Below are positions 34,995 through 43,526 of a DNA stretch of 64,000 nucleotides, piece by piece. Position 1 is the stretch's first letter; each line of letters opens with the position of its first letter. The notes beneath the pieces were generated by a model. It was given only the letters and a program-made list of their open reading frames with translations. It ran no database searches and had not been told where the DNA came from. The position numbers were made by a program, and so were the translations under genes. The DNA is from Bifidobacterium ramosum (GTDB taxonomy: Bacteria > Actinomycetota > Actinomycetes > Actinomycetales > Bifidobacteriaceae). Location: positions 1 to 64,000 of the forward strand of contig NZ_WBSM01000002.1 in NCBI RefSeq assembly GCF_009299505.1. The letters run 5' to 3'.

Positions 34995-35366
34995 ATGAGC
35001 GTTAAGATTCTCGGTAAGGGCAAGAAGGTTTCGCTCAAGCGCCGTCACGCCCGTCTGCGCAAGCGCATCTCCGGCACCCCGGAGCGTCCGCGTCTCGTCG
35101 TCACCCGTTCCAACCGCCACATGGTCGCCCAGATCGTCGACGACACCAAGGGCTTCACCCTGGTGAGCGCCTCGACGCTGACCGCCGAATTCGCCGGTTT
35201 CGAGGGCACCAAGGTCGAGGCCGCCAAGAAGGTCGGCGAGCTGCTGGCCGAGAAGGCCAAGGCCGCCGGCATCGAGGCTGTCGTGTTCGACCGCGGCGGC
35301 AACAAGTACACCGGTCGCGTCGCAGCTGTCGCTGAAGGCGCCCGCGAGGGAGGTCTGGCACTGTGA
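34995..35366 (+). CDS. rplR: 50S ribosomal protein L18
   Basis: 123 aa from the ATG at 34995, one base after the rplF stop. [19 protein letters not shown] and [20 protein letters not shown] are the 5S rRNA-binding family motifs. The stop overlaps the rpsE GTG. Confidence 0.98.
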   Translation: MSVKILGKGKKVSLKRRHARLRKRISGTPERPRLVVTRSNRHMVAQIVDDTKGFTLVSASTLTAEFAGFEGTKVEAAKKVGELLAEKAKAAGIEAVVFDRGGNKYTGRVAAVAEGAREGGLAL

Positions 35367-36088
35367 GCGACGAAACCCAGAAGGAAACCCAAGTGGCTGA
35401 AGAAACTCAGAACACTGAGGCGGCTGAGACCAACGCGAACGAGGACCGCAAGTCCCGTCGCGGCCAGCGCGGCGAAGGCCGTCGTGGCGAGCGTCGCAAC
35501 CGTCGCGAAGAGAAGCAGGGCGATGAGCTGCTCGACCGCGTGGTGACCATCAACCGTGTGTCCAAGACCCACAAGGGCGGCCGTACGTTCAGCTTCGCCG
35601 CGCTCGTGGTCGTCGGTGACGGCAACGGCACCGTCGGCGTTGGCTACGGCAAGTCCCGCGAGGTTCCGGCCGCTATCGCCAAGGGCCAGCTCGACGCCAA
35701 GAAGCACATGTTCACCGTCCCGCGCGTCCGCGGCACCGTCACCCACCCGGTGATCGGCCACGACGCCGCCGGCACTGTGCTGCTGCGCCCGGCTGCCCCG
35801 GGTACCGGCGTTATCGCCGGTGGTCCGGTCCGCGCCGTCATGGAGTGCGCCGGCATCACCGATATCCTGACCAAGTCGATGGGCTCCGCCACCGCCGTGA
35901 ACATGGTTCGCGCCACCGTGGCTGCCCTCAAGCAGCTCGAGGATCCGGAAGAGATCGCGGCCCGCCGTGGTCTGGCCCTCAACGAGGTCGCCCCGGACGC
36001 CCTGCTGCGCGCTCGCGCCGCCGGCATCGCCGAGGCCCGCAAGGCCCGTGAAGAGGCCGCCGCCGCCCAGCAGAAGGATGGTGAGTGA
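35363..36088 (+). CDS. rpsE: 30S ribosomal protein S5
   Basis: 241 aa, GTG start overlapping the rplR stop. An acidic then Arg-rich N-terminal extension of about 55 residues precedes the core ([55 protein letters not shown]). Such extensions are usual in actinobacteria. Confidence 0.98.
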   Translation: MSDETQKETQVAEETQNTEAAETNANEDRKSRRGQRGEGRRGERRNRREEKQGDELLDRVVTINRVSKTHKGGRTFSFAALVVVGDGNGTVGVGYGKSREVPAAIAKGQLDAKKHMFTVPRVRGTVTHPVIGHDAAGTVLLRPAAPGTGVIAGGPVRAVMECAGITDILTKSMGSATAVNMVRATVAALKQLEDPEEIAARRGLALNEVAPDALLRARAAGIAEARKAREEAAAAQQKDGE

Positions 36089-36091
36089 TAG

Positions 36092-36274
36092 ATGGCTAAC
36101 CTGAAGATCACCCTGCACCATGGTTTGGTGAACCGTACGCCCAAGCAGCGCGCCACCGTGCAGACTCTCGGTCTGCGCAAGATCGGCCAGAGCGTTGTCC
36201 TCGAGGACAACAAGTCCACTCGTGGCCAGATCCTGGCGGTGCGCCATCTGGTCACCGTTGAGGAGGTTGACTGA
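36092..36274 (+). CDS. rpmD: 50S ribosomal protein L30
   Basis: 60 aa, the normal bacterial length; [20 protein letters not shown] and [20 protein letters not shown]. Three bases after rpsE. Confidence 0.98.
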   Translation: MANLKITLHHGLVNRTPKQRATVQTLGLRKIGQSVVLEDNKSTRGQILAVRHLVTVEEVD

Positions 36275-36276
36275 TT

Positions 36277-36738
36277 ATGGCCAATGAAGAAGAGACCACC
36301 ATCCTGCAGATGCACGATCTGAAGCCCGCTCCGGGCGCCAAGAAGGATCGCATCCGCGTCGGCCGTGGTGAAGGCTCCAAGGGTAAGACCTCGGGCCGTG
36401 GCGACAAGGGCACCAAGAAGCGTTACCAGGTTCGTCCGGGCTTCGAAGGTGGCCAGCTGCCGCTGTACATGCGCCTGCCGAAGCTTCGCGGCTTCAAGAG
36501 CCCCTTCAAGAAGGAGTTCCAGGTCGTGAACGTGGCCGCTCTTGCCGAGCTGTTCCCGGCCGGTGGCGAAGTCACCGTCGCTGATCTGGTCGCCAAGGGC
36601 GCCGTGCGCGCCAACCAGCCCGTCAAGGTGCTGGGCGATGGTGAGATCACCGTCGCGCTCACCGTCAAGGGCGTGAAGGCTTCTGCCTCGGCCAAGGCCA
36701 AGATCGAAGCCGCCGGCGGTTCCGTCTCCGAGGAGTAG
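36277..36738 (+). CDS. rplO: 50S ribosomal protein L15
   Basis: 153 aa; [34 protein letters not shown] and [20 protein letters not shown]. Two bases after rpmD; last ribosomal gene before the terminator at 36776. Confidence 0.98.
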   Translation: MANEEETTILQMHDLKPAPGAKKDRIRVGRGEGSKGKTSGRGDKGTKKRYQVRPGFEGGQLPLYMRLPKLRGFKSPFKKEFQVVNVAALAELFPAGGEVTVADLVAKGAVRANQPVKVLGDGEITVALTVKGVKASASAKAKIEAAGGSVSEE

Positions 36739-36775
36739 TTCTTCTCGCGCGGACCAGCCGCAGTGCGATATGAAT

Positions 36776-36817
36776 GATGACCCTCGACCGCGCAAGCGGC
36801 GGGGGTCATCGTCGTTT
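36776..36817 (+). terminator. Intrinsic terminator after rplO
   Basis: Stem GATGACCC / GGGTCATC (36776-36783, 36803-36810) with an inner CCGC-GCAA-GCGG helix, followed by GTCGTTTTAC. It separates secY from the spc operon, so secY should have its own promoter in 36818-36950; TAGACT at about 36888 is a possible -10. Confidence 0.8.
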
Positions 36818-36953
36818 TACGAATCGTTTATGGATATTTATGGACATGAGAACCGCTGCGTCGGGGCAGTGGTAGACGCTGTACGCTAGACTCGACGACT
36901 AGAGTCTGTCTGCAACCGGTGCGCATGGGGCGCACATATGGAAAGGAACCCAG

Positions 36954-38291
36954 GTGAGGACGTTAATCCAGGCCTTCCGTACCAAAGAGCTGAGAAACAA
37001 GATCCTGTTCGTGTTCGGCATGATCATCATCTACCGCATCGGATCGTTCATCCCGACGCCGGGCGTCGACTACAAGGTCGTGCAGGAGTGCGTCGGCACG
37101 ATGAAGACCGCATCCGAGAACTTCATCGGCCTGGTCAACCTGTTCTCCGGCGGCGCGATGCTGCAGCTGTCGATCTTCGCGCTGGGCGTCATGCCGTACA
37201 TCACCGCGTCCATCGTCGTGCAGCTGCTGCGCGTCGTCATCCCGCGCTTCGAGGCCCTGCACAAGGAGGGCCAGTCCGGCGAGGCGAAGCTGACGCAGTA
37301 CACCCGTTACCTGACCATCGGCCTCGCGGTGCTGCAGTCCACCACCATCCTCGTCACCGCCCGCTCCGGCGCGCTGTTCAACTACTCCTGCTCGCAGGTC
37401 ATCCCGGACGGCTCCGCGTGGAACCTCATCGTCATGGTGCTCATCATGACCGGCGGCACCGGCCTCATCATGTGGATGGCCGAGCTCATCACCGACAAGG
37501 GCATCGGCCAGGGCATGTCCATCCTCATCTTCATGTCCATCTGCTCCGGCTTCCTGCCGCAGCTGTGGGAGATCGGCTGGGGCACCAACGGCACCGACGG
37601 CAACTGGCCGAAGTTCGCGATCGTCGCCGGCGTGCTGCTCGTCATCCTGATCTTCGTCGACTTCGTCGAACTGTGCCAGCGCCGCATCCCGGTCCAGTAC
37701 ACGCGCCGCATGATCGGCCGCAAGATGTACGGCGGATCGTCCACCTACCTGCCGCTCAAGATCAACATGTCCGGCGTCATCCCGCCGATCTTCGCGTCCT
37801 CGATCCTCGCGATCCCGACCCTGATCGCGCAGTTCGGCAGCACCGACCAGAGCTGGGTCAAGTGGATCAACTCCAACCTGGCCAACACCACGTCCGTGTG
37901 GTACATCGCGCTGTACGCCGTGATGATCGTGTTCTTCTGCTTCTTCTACACCGAGATCACGTTCAACCCGGACGAAACCGCCGACAACATGAAGCAGTAC
38001 GGCGGTTTCATCCCGGGCATCCGCGCCGGCAGCGCCACCAGCCGCTACCTGAGCTACGTGATGAACCGCCTCAACACCGTCGGCGCGGTCTACCTGCTGT
38101 TCGTCGCGCTCATCCCGACCGTGCTCATCATGGCGCTCAACCTCAACACGCAGCTGCCGTTCGGCGGCACGACCATCCTGATCATCGCGGGCGTCGGCCT
38201 CGACACCCTGCGCCAGGCCAAGGCCCAGACCGAGCAGTTCCAGTACACTGGCTTCCTGCTCGAGGACGTGGACCACAAGGAAGGCAAGTAA
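36954..38291 (+). CDS. secY: Protein translocase subunit SecY
   Basis: Channel subunit of the Sec translocon, 445 aa with about ten TM helices. GTG start with GGAAAGGAA upstream. Motifs FVFGMIIIYRIGSFIPTPGVD, the plug region with LFSGGAMLQLSIFALGVMPY and PFGGTTILIIAGVGLDTLRQ. The order secY-adk-infA follows the common arrangement. Confidence 0.98.
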   Translation: MRTLIQAFRTKELRNKILFVFGMIIIYRIGSFIPTPGVDYKVVQECVGTMKTASENFIGLVNLFSGGAMLQLSIFALGVMPYITASIVVQLLRVVIPRFEALHKEGQSGEAKLTQYTRYLTIGLAVLQSTTILVTARSGALFNYSCSQVIPDGSAWNLIVMVLIMTGGTGLIMWMAELITDKGIGQGMSILIFMSICSGFLPQLWEIGWGTNGTDGNWPKFAIVAGVLLVILIFVDFVELCQRRIPVQYTRRMIGRKMYGGSSTYLPLKINMSGVIPPIFASSILAIPTLIAQFGSTDQSWVKWINSNLANTTSVWYIALYAVMIVFFCFFYTEITFNPDETADNMKQYGGFIPGIRAGSATSRYLSYVMNRLNTVGAVYLLFVALIPTVLIMALNLNTQLPFGGTTILIIAGVGLDTLRQAKAQTEQFQYTGFLLEDVDHKEGK

Positions 38292-38305
38292 GCAACCATC
38301 TGTCC

Positions 38306-38330
38306 GTGGCTCCCCGACCCGGGGAGCCAC
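38306..38330 (+). terminator. Hairpin between secY and adk
   Basis: A perfect 10-bp stem (GTGGCTCCCC / GGGGAGCCAC), 5-nt loop, no T-run. It lies 26 nt before the adk start, so partial attenuation or mRNA processing fits better than full termination. Confidence 0.55.
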
Positions 38331-38355
38331 CGCTATGTCAAGGAAGGAAAGACCA

Positions 38356-38919
38356 ATGCGTCTACTCATCATGGGCCCGCAGGGCGTGGGCAAGGGCACT
38401 CAGGCCGCGCTGCTCGCCGAGCACTTCGGCATCCCGGCGATCTCGACCGGCGACATCTTCCGCTACAACATCAAGAACAAGACCGAACTCGGCCTTGAGG
38501 CGCTCAAGTACACCGACAAGGGCGAGCTGGTCCCGGACGAGCTGACCAACAAGATCGTCAAGGACCGTCTGGCCATGGACGACGCCAAGAACGGCTGGAT
38601 CCTCGACGGCTACCCGCGCAACGCCTCCCAGGTCGAGGCGCTCGACGCCATGCTCGCCGAGCTCGGCACCCCGCTCGACAAGGTCGTGGCGCTCGACGCC
38701 GACCACGACGTGCTCATGGAGCGCATCGCCAAGCGCGCCCAGGAGCAGGGCCGTTCCGACGACACCCCGGAGGCCATCGCCAAGCGCCTCGCCACCTACG
38801 CCAAGGAGACCGCGCCACTGCTCGATATCTACAAGCAGCGCGGCCAGCTCGTCGCCATCGACGGCGTCGGCGAGATCGACGCGATCCAGGCGAATATCGT
38901 CAAGGCGCTCGAAGGCTGA
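38356..38919 (+). CDS. adk: Adenylate kinase
   Basis: Interconverts ATP + AMP and 2 ADP; 187 aa from the ATG at 38356 (AAGGAAAG upstream; an in-frame ATG at 38335 lies in the hairpin region and would add seven residues not seen in the family). P-loop GPQGVGKGT, ISTGDIFRYN and DGYPRNASQ. This is the short form with no zinc LID domain. Confidence 0.97.
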   Translation: MRLLIMGPQGVGKGTQAALLAEHFGIPAISTGDIFRYNIKNKTELGLEALKYTDKGELVPDELTNKIVKDRLAMDDAKNGWILDGYPRNASQVEALDAMLAELGTPLDKVVALDADHDVLMERIAKRAQEQGRSDDTPEAIAKRLATYAKETAPLLDIYKQRGQLVAIDGVGEIDAIQANIVKALEG

Positions 38920-38946
38920 GTAGATTTTCATCGAGGCGTGATGCCA

Positions 38947-38976
38947 AATGGGCAGCTTTGCGGCTGCCCATTTTTT
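38947..38976 (+). terminator. Intrinsic terminator after adk
   Basis: Stem AATGGGCAGC / GCTGCCCATT with a 6-nt loop and six T. It ends the secY-adk unit. The 200 bp to infA include two small inverted repeats (39026-39044 and 39056-39082) and a possible -10 TATATT at 39113-39118. Confidence 0.92.
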
Positions 38977-39183
38977 GTACCCGGTTGATGTGGCGGGGTG
39001 TGGGATACGGATGGCTCCGTCGTCGGACAGTCCACTGGACTGTCTTCCTCCTCGCGTCGCCGCATGCCGAGCGTGCGGCGACACGCCGTGTGTCGCAATC
39101 CCCGTTTTCGTGTATATTTGATCGTTGGTGTGTCTTCGGACATACTGAACGGTAATTGTCCCAAAGAACGGATCACGAGGCTC

Positions 39184-39402
39184 ATGGCAAAAGACGGTGT
39201 GATTGAAGTCGAAGGTCAGGTAGTGGAAGCGCTGCCGAACGCGATGTTCCGCGTCGAACTCGAGAACAAGCACATCGTGCTCGCCACGATCTCCGGCAAG
39301 ATGCGCAAGAACTACATTCGTATCCTGCCGCAGGATCGCGTGGTGCTTGAAATGAGCCCGTACGATCTGAACCGCGGACGGATTACGTACCGCTACAAGT
39401 AA
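39184..39402 (+). CDS. infA: Translation initiation factor IF-1
   Basis: 72 aa, normal length, single S1-type OB fold: [30 protein letters not shown] and [18 protein letters not shown]. Followed after 21 nt by rpmJ. Confidence 0.98.
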   Translation: MAKDGVIEVEGQVVEALPNAMFRVELENKHIVLATISGKMRKNYIRILPQDRVVLEMSPYDLNRGRITYRYK

Positions 39403-39423
39403 AGGTACAAGTAAAGGAAAACC

Positions 39424-39537
39424 ATGAAGGTCAGCCCTAGTGTGAAGAGGATCTGCGAAAACTGCCGCGTGATCCGTCGTCACGGCCGCGTCATGGTGAT
39501 CTGCACGAACCCGCGCCACAAGCAGCGTCAGGGCTGA
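39424..39537 (+). CDS. rpmJ: 50S ribosomal protein L36
   Basis: 37 aa: [20 protein letters not shown] with zinc ligands Cys11, Cys14, Cys27 and His32 (the last in NPRHKQRQG). AAAGGAAAACC lies upstream. This gene is easily missed because of its length. Confidence 0.97.
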   Translation: MKVSPSVKRICENCRVIRRHGRVMVICTNPRHKQRQG

Positions 39538-39683
39538 GAGCAGATCCAGCGGCACCAAACAATCAGGCGCTGAGTCACAGGCGAGTCTCTCCCGAGAGGC
39601 ACGCTTGAACCCCGGGTACGCAGGCCCGGGCCGGGCAACCGGACGACTCGGTGCACGACCTGCGGAACACAGAAGGAATCGCA

Positions 39684-40061
39684 ATGGCACGTCTTGCCGG
39701 AGTCGACATCCCCAATGAGAAGCGCATTGAAATCGCCCTCACCTACATTTTCGGTGTGGGTCGCACTCGTGCGAAGGAAACGCTTGCCGCGACCGGTATC
39801 AACCCGGACACCCGCGTCAAGGATCTGACGGATGAGCAGCTGATCACGCTGCGTGACTATCTCGAGGGTAACTACAAGATCGAGGGCGATCTGCGTCGTG
39901 AAATCGACGCGGACATCCGTCGTAAGATCCAGATCAACTGCTACCAGGGCATGCGTCATCGCAAGGGTCTGCCCGTGCGCGGCCAGCGCACCAAGACCAA
40001 CGCCCGCACCCGCAAGGGCCCGAAGCGCACGGTCGCCGGAAAGAAGAAGGCCACCAAGTAG
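39684..40061 (+). CDS. rpsM: 30S ribosomal protein S13
   Basis: 125 aa from the ATG at 39684; [34 protein letters not shown] and [20 protein letters not shown]. First gene of a compact alpha operon. Confidence 0.98.
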   Translation: MARLAGVDIPNEKRIEIALTYIFGVGRTRAKETLAATGINPDTRVKDLTDEQLITLRDYLEGNYKIEGDLRREIDADIRRKIQINCYQGMRHRKGLPVRGQRTKTNARTRKGPKRTVAGKKKATK

Positions 40062-40142
40062 TAGGTGGTTCGTCCGGGCCACGGGATGCATCATTCCATC
40101 GTCCGGACAGACAAACAAGTTCGTACTAGGAAACGAGGATCA

Positions 40143-40544
40143 ATGGCAGCTGCAAAGCAAGCCGCTCGTAAGCCTGTCCGCCGCCGCGACCGCAAGTCGA
40201 TCCCGGTGGGTCAGGCTCACATCAAGTCCACTTTCAACAACACGATCATCTCGATCACCGATCCGTCCGGCGCTGTCGTGTCCTGGGCGTCCGGTGGCGA
40301 TGTCGGCTTCAAGGGCTCCCGCAAGTCCACGCCGTACGCCGCTGGCATGGCTGCCGAGTCCGCCGCCCGCAAGGCGATGGAGCACGGTCTGAAGAAGGTC
40401 GACGTGTTCGTCAAGGGCCCGGGTTCCGGTCGTGAAACCGCCATCCGCTCCCTGCAGTCCGCCGGTCTTGAAGTCGGTTCCATCACCGACGTCACCCCGC
40501 AGGCGCACAACGGCGTTCGTCCGCCGAAGCGTCGTCGCGTCTGA
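40143..40544 (+). CDS. rpsK: 30S ribosomal protein S11
   Basis: 133 aa from the ATG at 40143; [37 protein letters not shown] and KRRRV at the end. It is followed directly by rpoA: rpsD (S4), which sits here in many bacteria, is absent. Confidence 0.98.
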   Translation: MAAAKQAARKPVRRRDRKSIPVGQAHIKSTFNNTIISITDPSGAVVSWASGGDVGFKGSRKSTPYAAGMAAESAARKAMEHGLKKVDVFVKGPGSGRETAIRSLQSAGLEVGSITDVTPQAHNGVRPPKRRRV

Positions 40545-40634
40545 GCCGTCTGAGCACTAGACATAGCAATTCATCCAAAGCCGCTTGCCTGGCCGGTGAG
40601 TGCACCACCGACCAGAAGCTGAAAGGATAACACA

Positions 40635-41630
40635 GTGCTTATCGCACAGCGTCCGACACTGACCGAGGAAGTCCTCAACCCGCAGCGCTCCCGCTTCACC
40701 ATCGAGCCTCTTGAGCCTGGTTTCGGCTATACGCTGGGCAACTCCCTGCGCCGTACCCTCCTGAGCTCGATTCCGGGCGCGGCTGTGACTTCGGTGCGCA
40801 TCTCCGGTGCCCTGCACGAGTTCACCACTCTGCCGGGCGTGAAAGAGGACGTTACCGAGATCCTGCTCAACATCAAGGGCATCGTGCTCACCAGCGAGTA
40901 CGACGAGCCGGTCGTCATGTACCTGCGCAAGAGCGGCGAAGGCGAGGCCACCGCGGGCGACATCACCCCGCCGGCCGGTGTCACCATCGCCAACCCGGAC
41001 ATGCACATCGCGACGTTGGCCGAAGACGGCGAGCTCGAGATCGAGTTCACCGTCGAGCGTGGTCGCGGCTATGTCCCGGCGCAGATGAACAAGCAGGACA
41101 ACGACGAGATCGGCCGTATCCCGGTCGACTCGATCTACTCCCCGGTGCTCAAGGTGAGCTACAAGGTCGAGGCCACCCGTGTGGAACAGCGCACGGACTT
41201 CGACAAGCTCATCCTGGACGTGGAAACCAAGCCCGCCATTTCGCCGCGCGATGCGGTCGCTTCCGCCGGTTCGACCCTGGTGGAGCTCTTCGGCCTGTGC
41301 CGCGAGCTCAACACCCAGGCCGAAGGCGTCGAGGTCGGTCCGGCTCCCGTGGCCGAGGAGACCAACCCCGAAATGGCCGTGCCGATCGAGGATCTCAACC
41401 TCACCCAGCGCAGCTACAACTGCCTGAAGCGCGAGGGCATCCACACCATCGGCGAGCTGGTGAACCACACCGAGCAGGACCTGCTCGACATCCGCAATTT
41501 CGGCATGAAGTCGATCGACGAGGTCAAGGACAAGCTGCAGACCCTGGGTCTGTCGCTCAAGGCCTCCCCGCTGGGCTTCGATACCACCAACCTCGAAGGC
41601 GGCACCTTCTACTCGCCGGAAGACGAGTGA
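40635..41630 (+). CDS. rpoA: DNA-directed RNA polymerase subunit alpha
   Basis: 331 aa, GTG start with GAAAGGAT upstream. The N-terminal assembly domain includes [20 protein letters not shown] and [14 protein letters not shown]. The C-terminal domain (about 245-315, [20 protein letters not shown] and [20 protein letters not shown]) binds UP elements and activators. Confidence 0.98.
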   Translation: MLIAQRPTLTEEVLNPQRSRFTIEPLEPGFGYTLGNSLRRTLLSSIPGAAVTSVRISGALHEFTTLPGVKEDVTEILLNIKGIVLTSEYDEPVVMYLRKSGEGEATAGDITPPAGVTIANPDMHIATLAEDGELEIEFTVERGRGYVPAQMNKQDNDEIGRIPVDSIYSPVLKVSYKVEATRVEQRTDFDKLILDVETKPAISPRDAVASAGSTLVELFGLCRELNTQAEGVEVGPAPVAEETNPEMAVPIEDLNLTQRSYNCLKREGIHTIGELVNHTEQDLLDIRNFGMKSIDEVKDKLQTLGLSLKASPLGFDTTNLEGGTFYSPEDE

Positions 41631-41717
41631 TCCGTCGCTTTTGACCAACCGCACCGCCATGCCCGGACGTTCGGGCACATGCCCACCTGAGCGTGGCGGC
41701 GCATTCAAGGAGTAAAC

Positions 41718-42221
41718 ATGCTTACACCCAAGAAGGGCCCGCGTCTGGCCTCCAGCCCGGCCCACGAGCGCCTGATGCTCGCGAACATGGCCACCAGCCT
41801 GTTCCAGAACGGCCGCATCGTCACCACGCTGCCGAAGGCCAAGCGCCTCCGCCCGCTGGCCGAGCGCCTGATCACCTTCGCCAAGCGCGGTGATCTGCAC
41901 TCCCGCCGTCGCGTGATGCGCGTCATCCGCAACAAGTCCGTCGTGCACAAGCTCTTCACCGAGATCGCCGAGCAGATGGAGCAGCGCGAGGGCGGCTACA
42001 CCCGCATCGTGAAGATCGCCCCGCGTAAGGGCGACGCCGCTCCGGCCGCGATCATCGAGCTCGTCACCGAGCCGGTCGCCAAGAAGGCCGTCGTGAAGGA
42101 AGCCGAAGCCGCGACCAAGGTTGCCGAGGAGACCGCTCCGGTCACCGAGGCCACTGAGGCTCCGGCCGAGACCGCTGCCCCGGCCGAGACCGAGGCTGCT
42201 CCGGCCGAAAACGCCGAGTGA
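41718..42221 (+). CDS. rplQ: 50S ribosomal protein L17
   Basis: 167 aa: core [20 protein letters not shown] and [20 protein letters not shown] (about 1-118), then an Ala/Glu/Pro/Thr tail of about 45 residues, as in other actinobacteria. Ends the alpha operon. Confidence 0.98.
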   Translation: MLTPKKGPRLASSPAHERLMLANMATSLFQNGRIVTTLPKAKRLRPLAERLITFAKRGDLHSRRRVMRVIRNKSVVHKLFTEIAEQMEQREGGYTRIVKIAPRKGDAAPAAIIELVTEPVAKKAVVKEAEAATKVAEETAPVTEATEAPAETAAPAETEAAPAENAE

Positions 42222-42234
42222 GCATAGACCACTG

Positions 42235-42266
42235 AAAGGGGTCGGGACTGAGTCCCGGCCCTTTTT
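42235..42266 (+). terminator. Intrinsic terminator after rplQ
   Basis: A stem of about 14 bp with G-U pairs (AAAGGGGTCGGGAC / GTCCCGGCCCTTTT), TGA loop and six T. Confidence 0.93.
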
Positions 42267-42296
42267 TGTATTGCGGCGTTTCGACACGCTGACAGA

Positions 42297-42378
42297 GTGA
42301 TCACGACACGCTTGATGCGTTTCCGACATCGGCGCAATCGCGCGGTTCCCGATTCCGCATCAAGCGTGTCGTGATCAC
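42297..42378. repeat. 23-bp perfect inverted repeat
   Basis: Arms at 42297-42319 and 42356-42378 pair over 23 bases without mismatch; the outer part is GTGATCACGACACGC. The 36-nt loop contains a small CCGACATCGG palindrome. No T-run follows. It lies between the rplQ terminator and truA, 29 bp before the truA ATG. Sequence unlike the other hairpin families here. Confidence 0.92.
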
Positions 42379-42407
42379 CTCACCGGCGTGTCGTACTATG
42401 AATACCC

Positions 42408-43331
42408 ATGAGACTCAGAATCGACCTGGCATATGACGGCGGCGGCTTCTACGGCTGGGCGAAGCAGCCCACCCTGCGCACCGTGCAAGGGGAGATCGAG
42501 GATGCGCTGCACAAGATCCTGCGCGTGCCGACCGATCCCACATCGTCCGAAGCACAGGCCGAACCACTGCGACTGGTTGTCGCCGGCCGCACCGACACCG
42601 GCGTCCACGCCAGCCATCAGGTCTGCCACGTCGACGTCACCCCGGACACCCTCGCCCGCGCGGTCGGCCACATGGACGTGCCGCCGACCGTCGCACTGAC
42701 TCGCCGTCTGCAGCGCATCCTGCCGCCCGACATCACGATCCGCACGATTACCCCGGCTCCGGACGGCTTCGACGCGCGGTTCTCCGCACTCGAACGTACG
42801 TATGTGTACCGCATCGCCGACCGATCGTCCGAAGTCGACCCGCGCATGCGCGGTTTCGTCCTGCACATCGACGACGATCTCGACATCGCCGCGATGAACG
42901 CGGCCGCCGCGATGACGATCGGACTGCATGACTTCGGCTCGTTCGCGACGCCGAATCCGGGAGGCACGACGATCCGCGACGTCAAGATCGCGTACTGGCG
43001 ACGGATTCCGGTCCGTCCGCTGATTGACGACGTCGACGCGATGGGGGAGCGCTACCGTACGCCGGCGGCCGAGTCGGGACTGCTGTGCTTCACGATCGTG
43101 GCCGACGCGTTCGCCCGCAACATGGTGCGATCGCTGGTCAACGGATGCGTGCAGGTCGGCGTCGGCAAACGGTCGCTTGACTGGTTCGCCAGCAAAATGG
43201 CGACGCCGTTGCGCGAAGGCTCCACCGGACCGATCGCCCCGCAGGGCCTGACGCTCGAGCACATCCAGTATCCGCCCAACGACCAACTTGCCGCCCGCGC
43301 CGAAGCCATCCGCGCCAAACGCACGCTGTAG
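42408..43331 (+). CDS. truA: tRNA pseudouridine synthase A
   Basis: Makes pseudouridine at tRNA positions 38-40; 307 aa. Catalytic Asp63 in AGRTDTGVHASHQ, the N-terminal IDLAYDGGGFYGWAKQ and the C-terminal ARNMVRSLVNGCVQVG. Two insertions make it longer than the E. coli enzyme. It follows the alpha operon, the usual actinobacterial order. Confidence 0.97.
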   Translation: MRLRIDLAYDGGGFYGWAKQPTLRTVQGEIEDALHKILRVPTDPTSSEAQAEPLRLVVAGRTDTGVHASHQVCHVDVTPDTLARAVGHMDVPPTVALTRRLQRILPPDITIRTITPAPDGFDARFSALERTYVYRIADRSSEVDPRMRGFVLHIDDDLDIAAMNAAAAMTIGLHDFGSFATPNPGGTTIRDVKIAYWRRIPVRPLIDDVDAMGERYRTPAAESGLLCFTIVADAFARNMVRSLVNGCVQVGVGKRSLDWFASKMATPLREGSTGPIAPQGLTLEHIQYPPNDQLAARAEAIRAKRTL

Positions 43332-43526
43332 CACGCCCGTAACACAGCCGCCCACAGCCGGTAACCGCGCGCGACTAGCGTAACCCGTATTCATGGCGAC
43401 GGCCACGGACGGCGCAAGCGTGCGTCCGCAACGGCCGGCGCCGCCCACGCAACCGCATGTGTCACCGATCGGGCGTGGGCAGCGGTAACCGGCGACAGCC
43501 GGACGGGACGAAGGCGAGGAGCGAAC

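Noticed and set aside
36963-38399. 478-codon minus-strand frame opposite secY
   Set aside because: Antisense shadow of a membrane protein gene, rich in Asp/His/Arg and without motifs.
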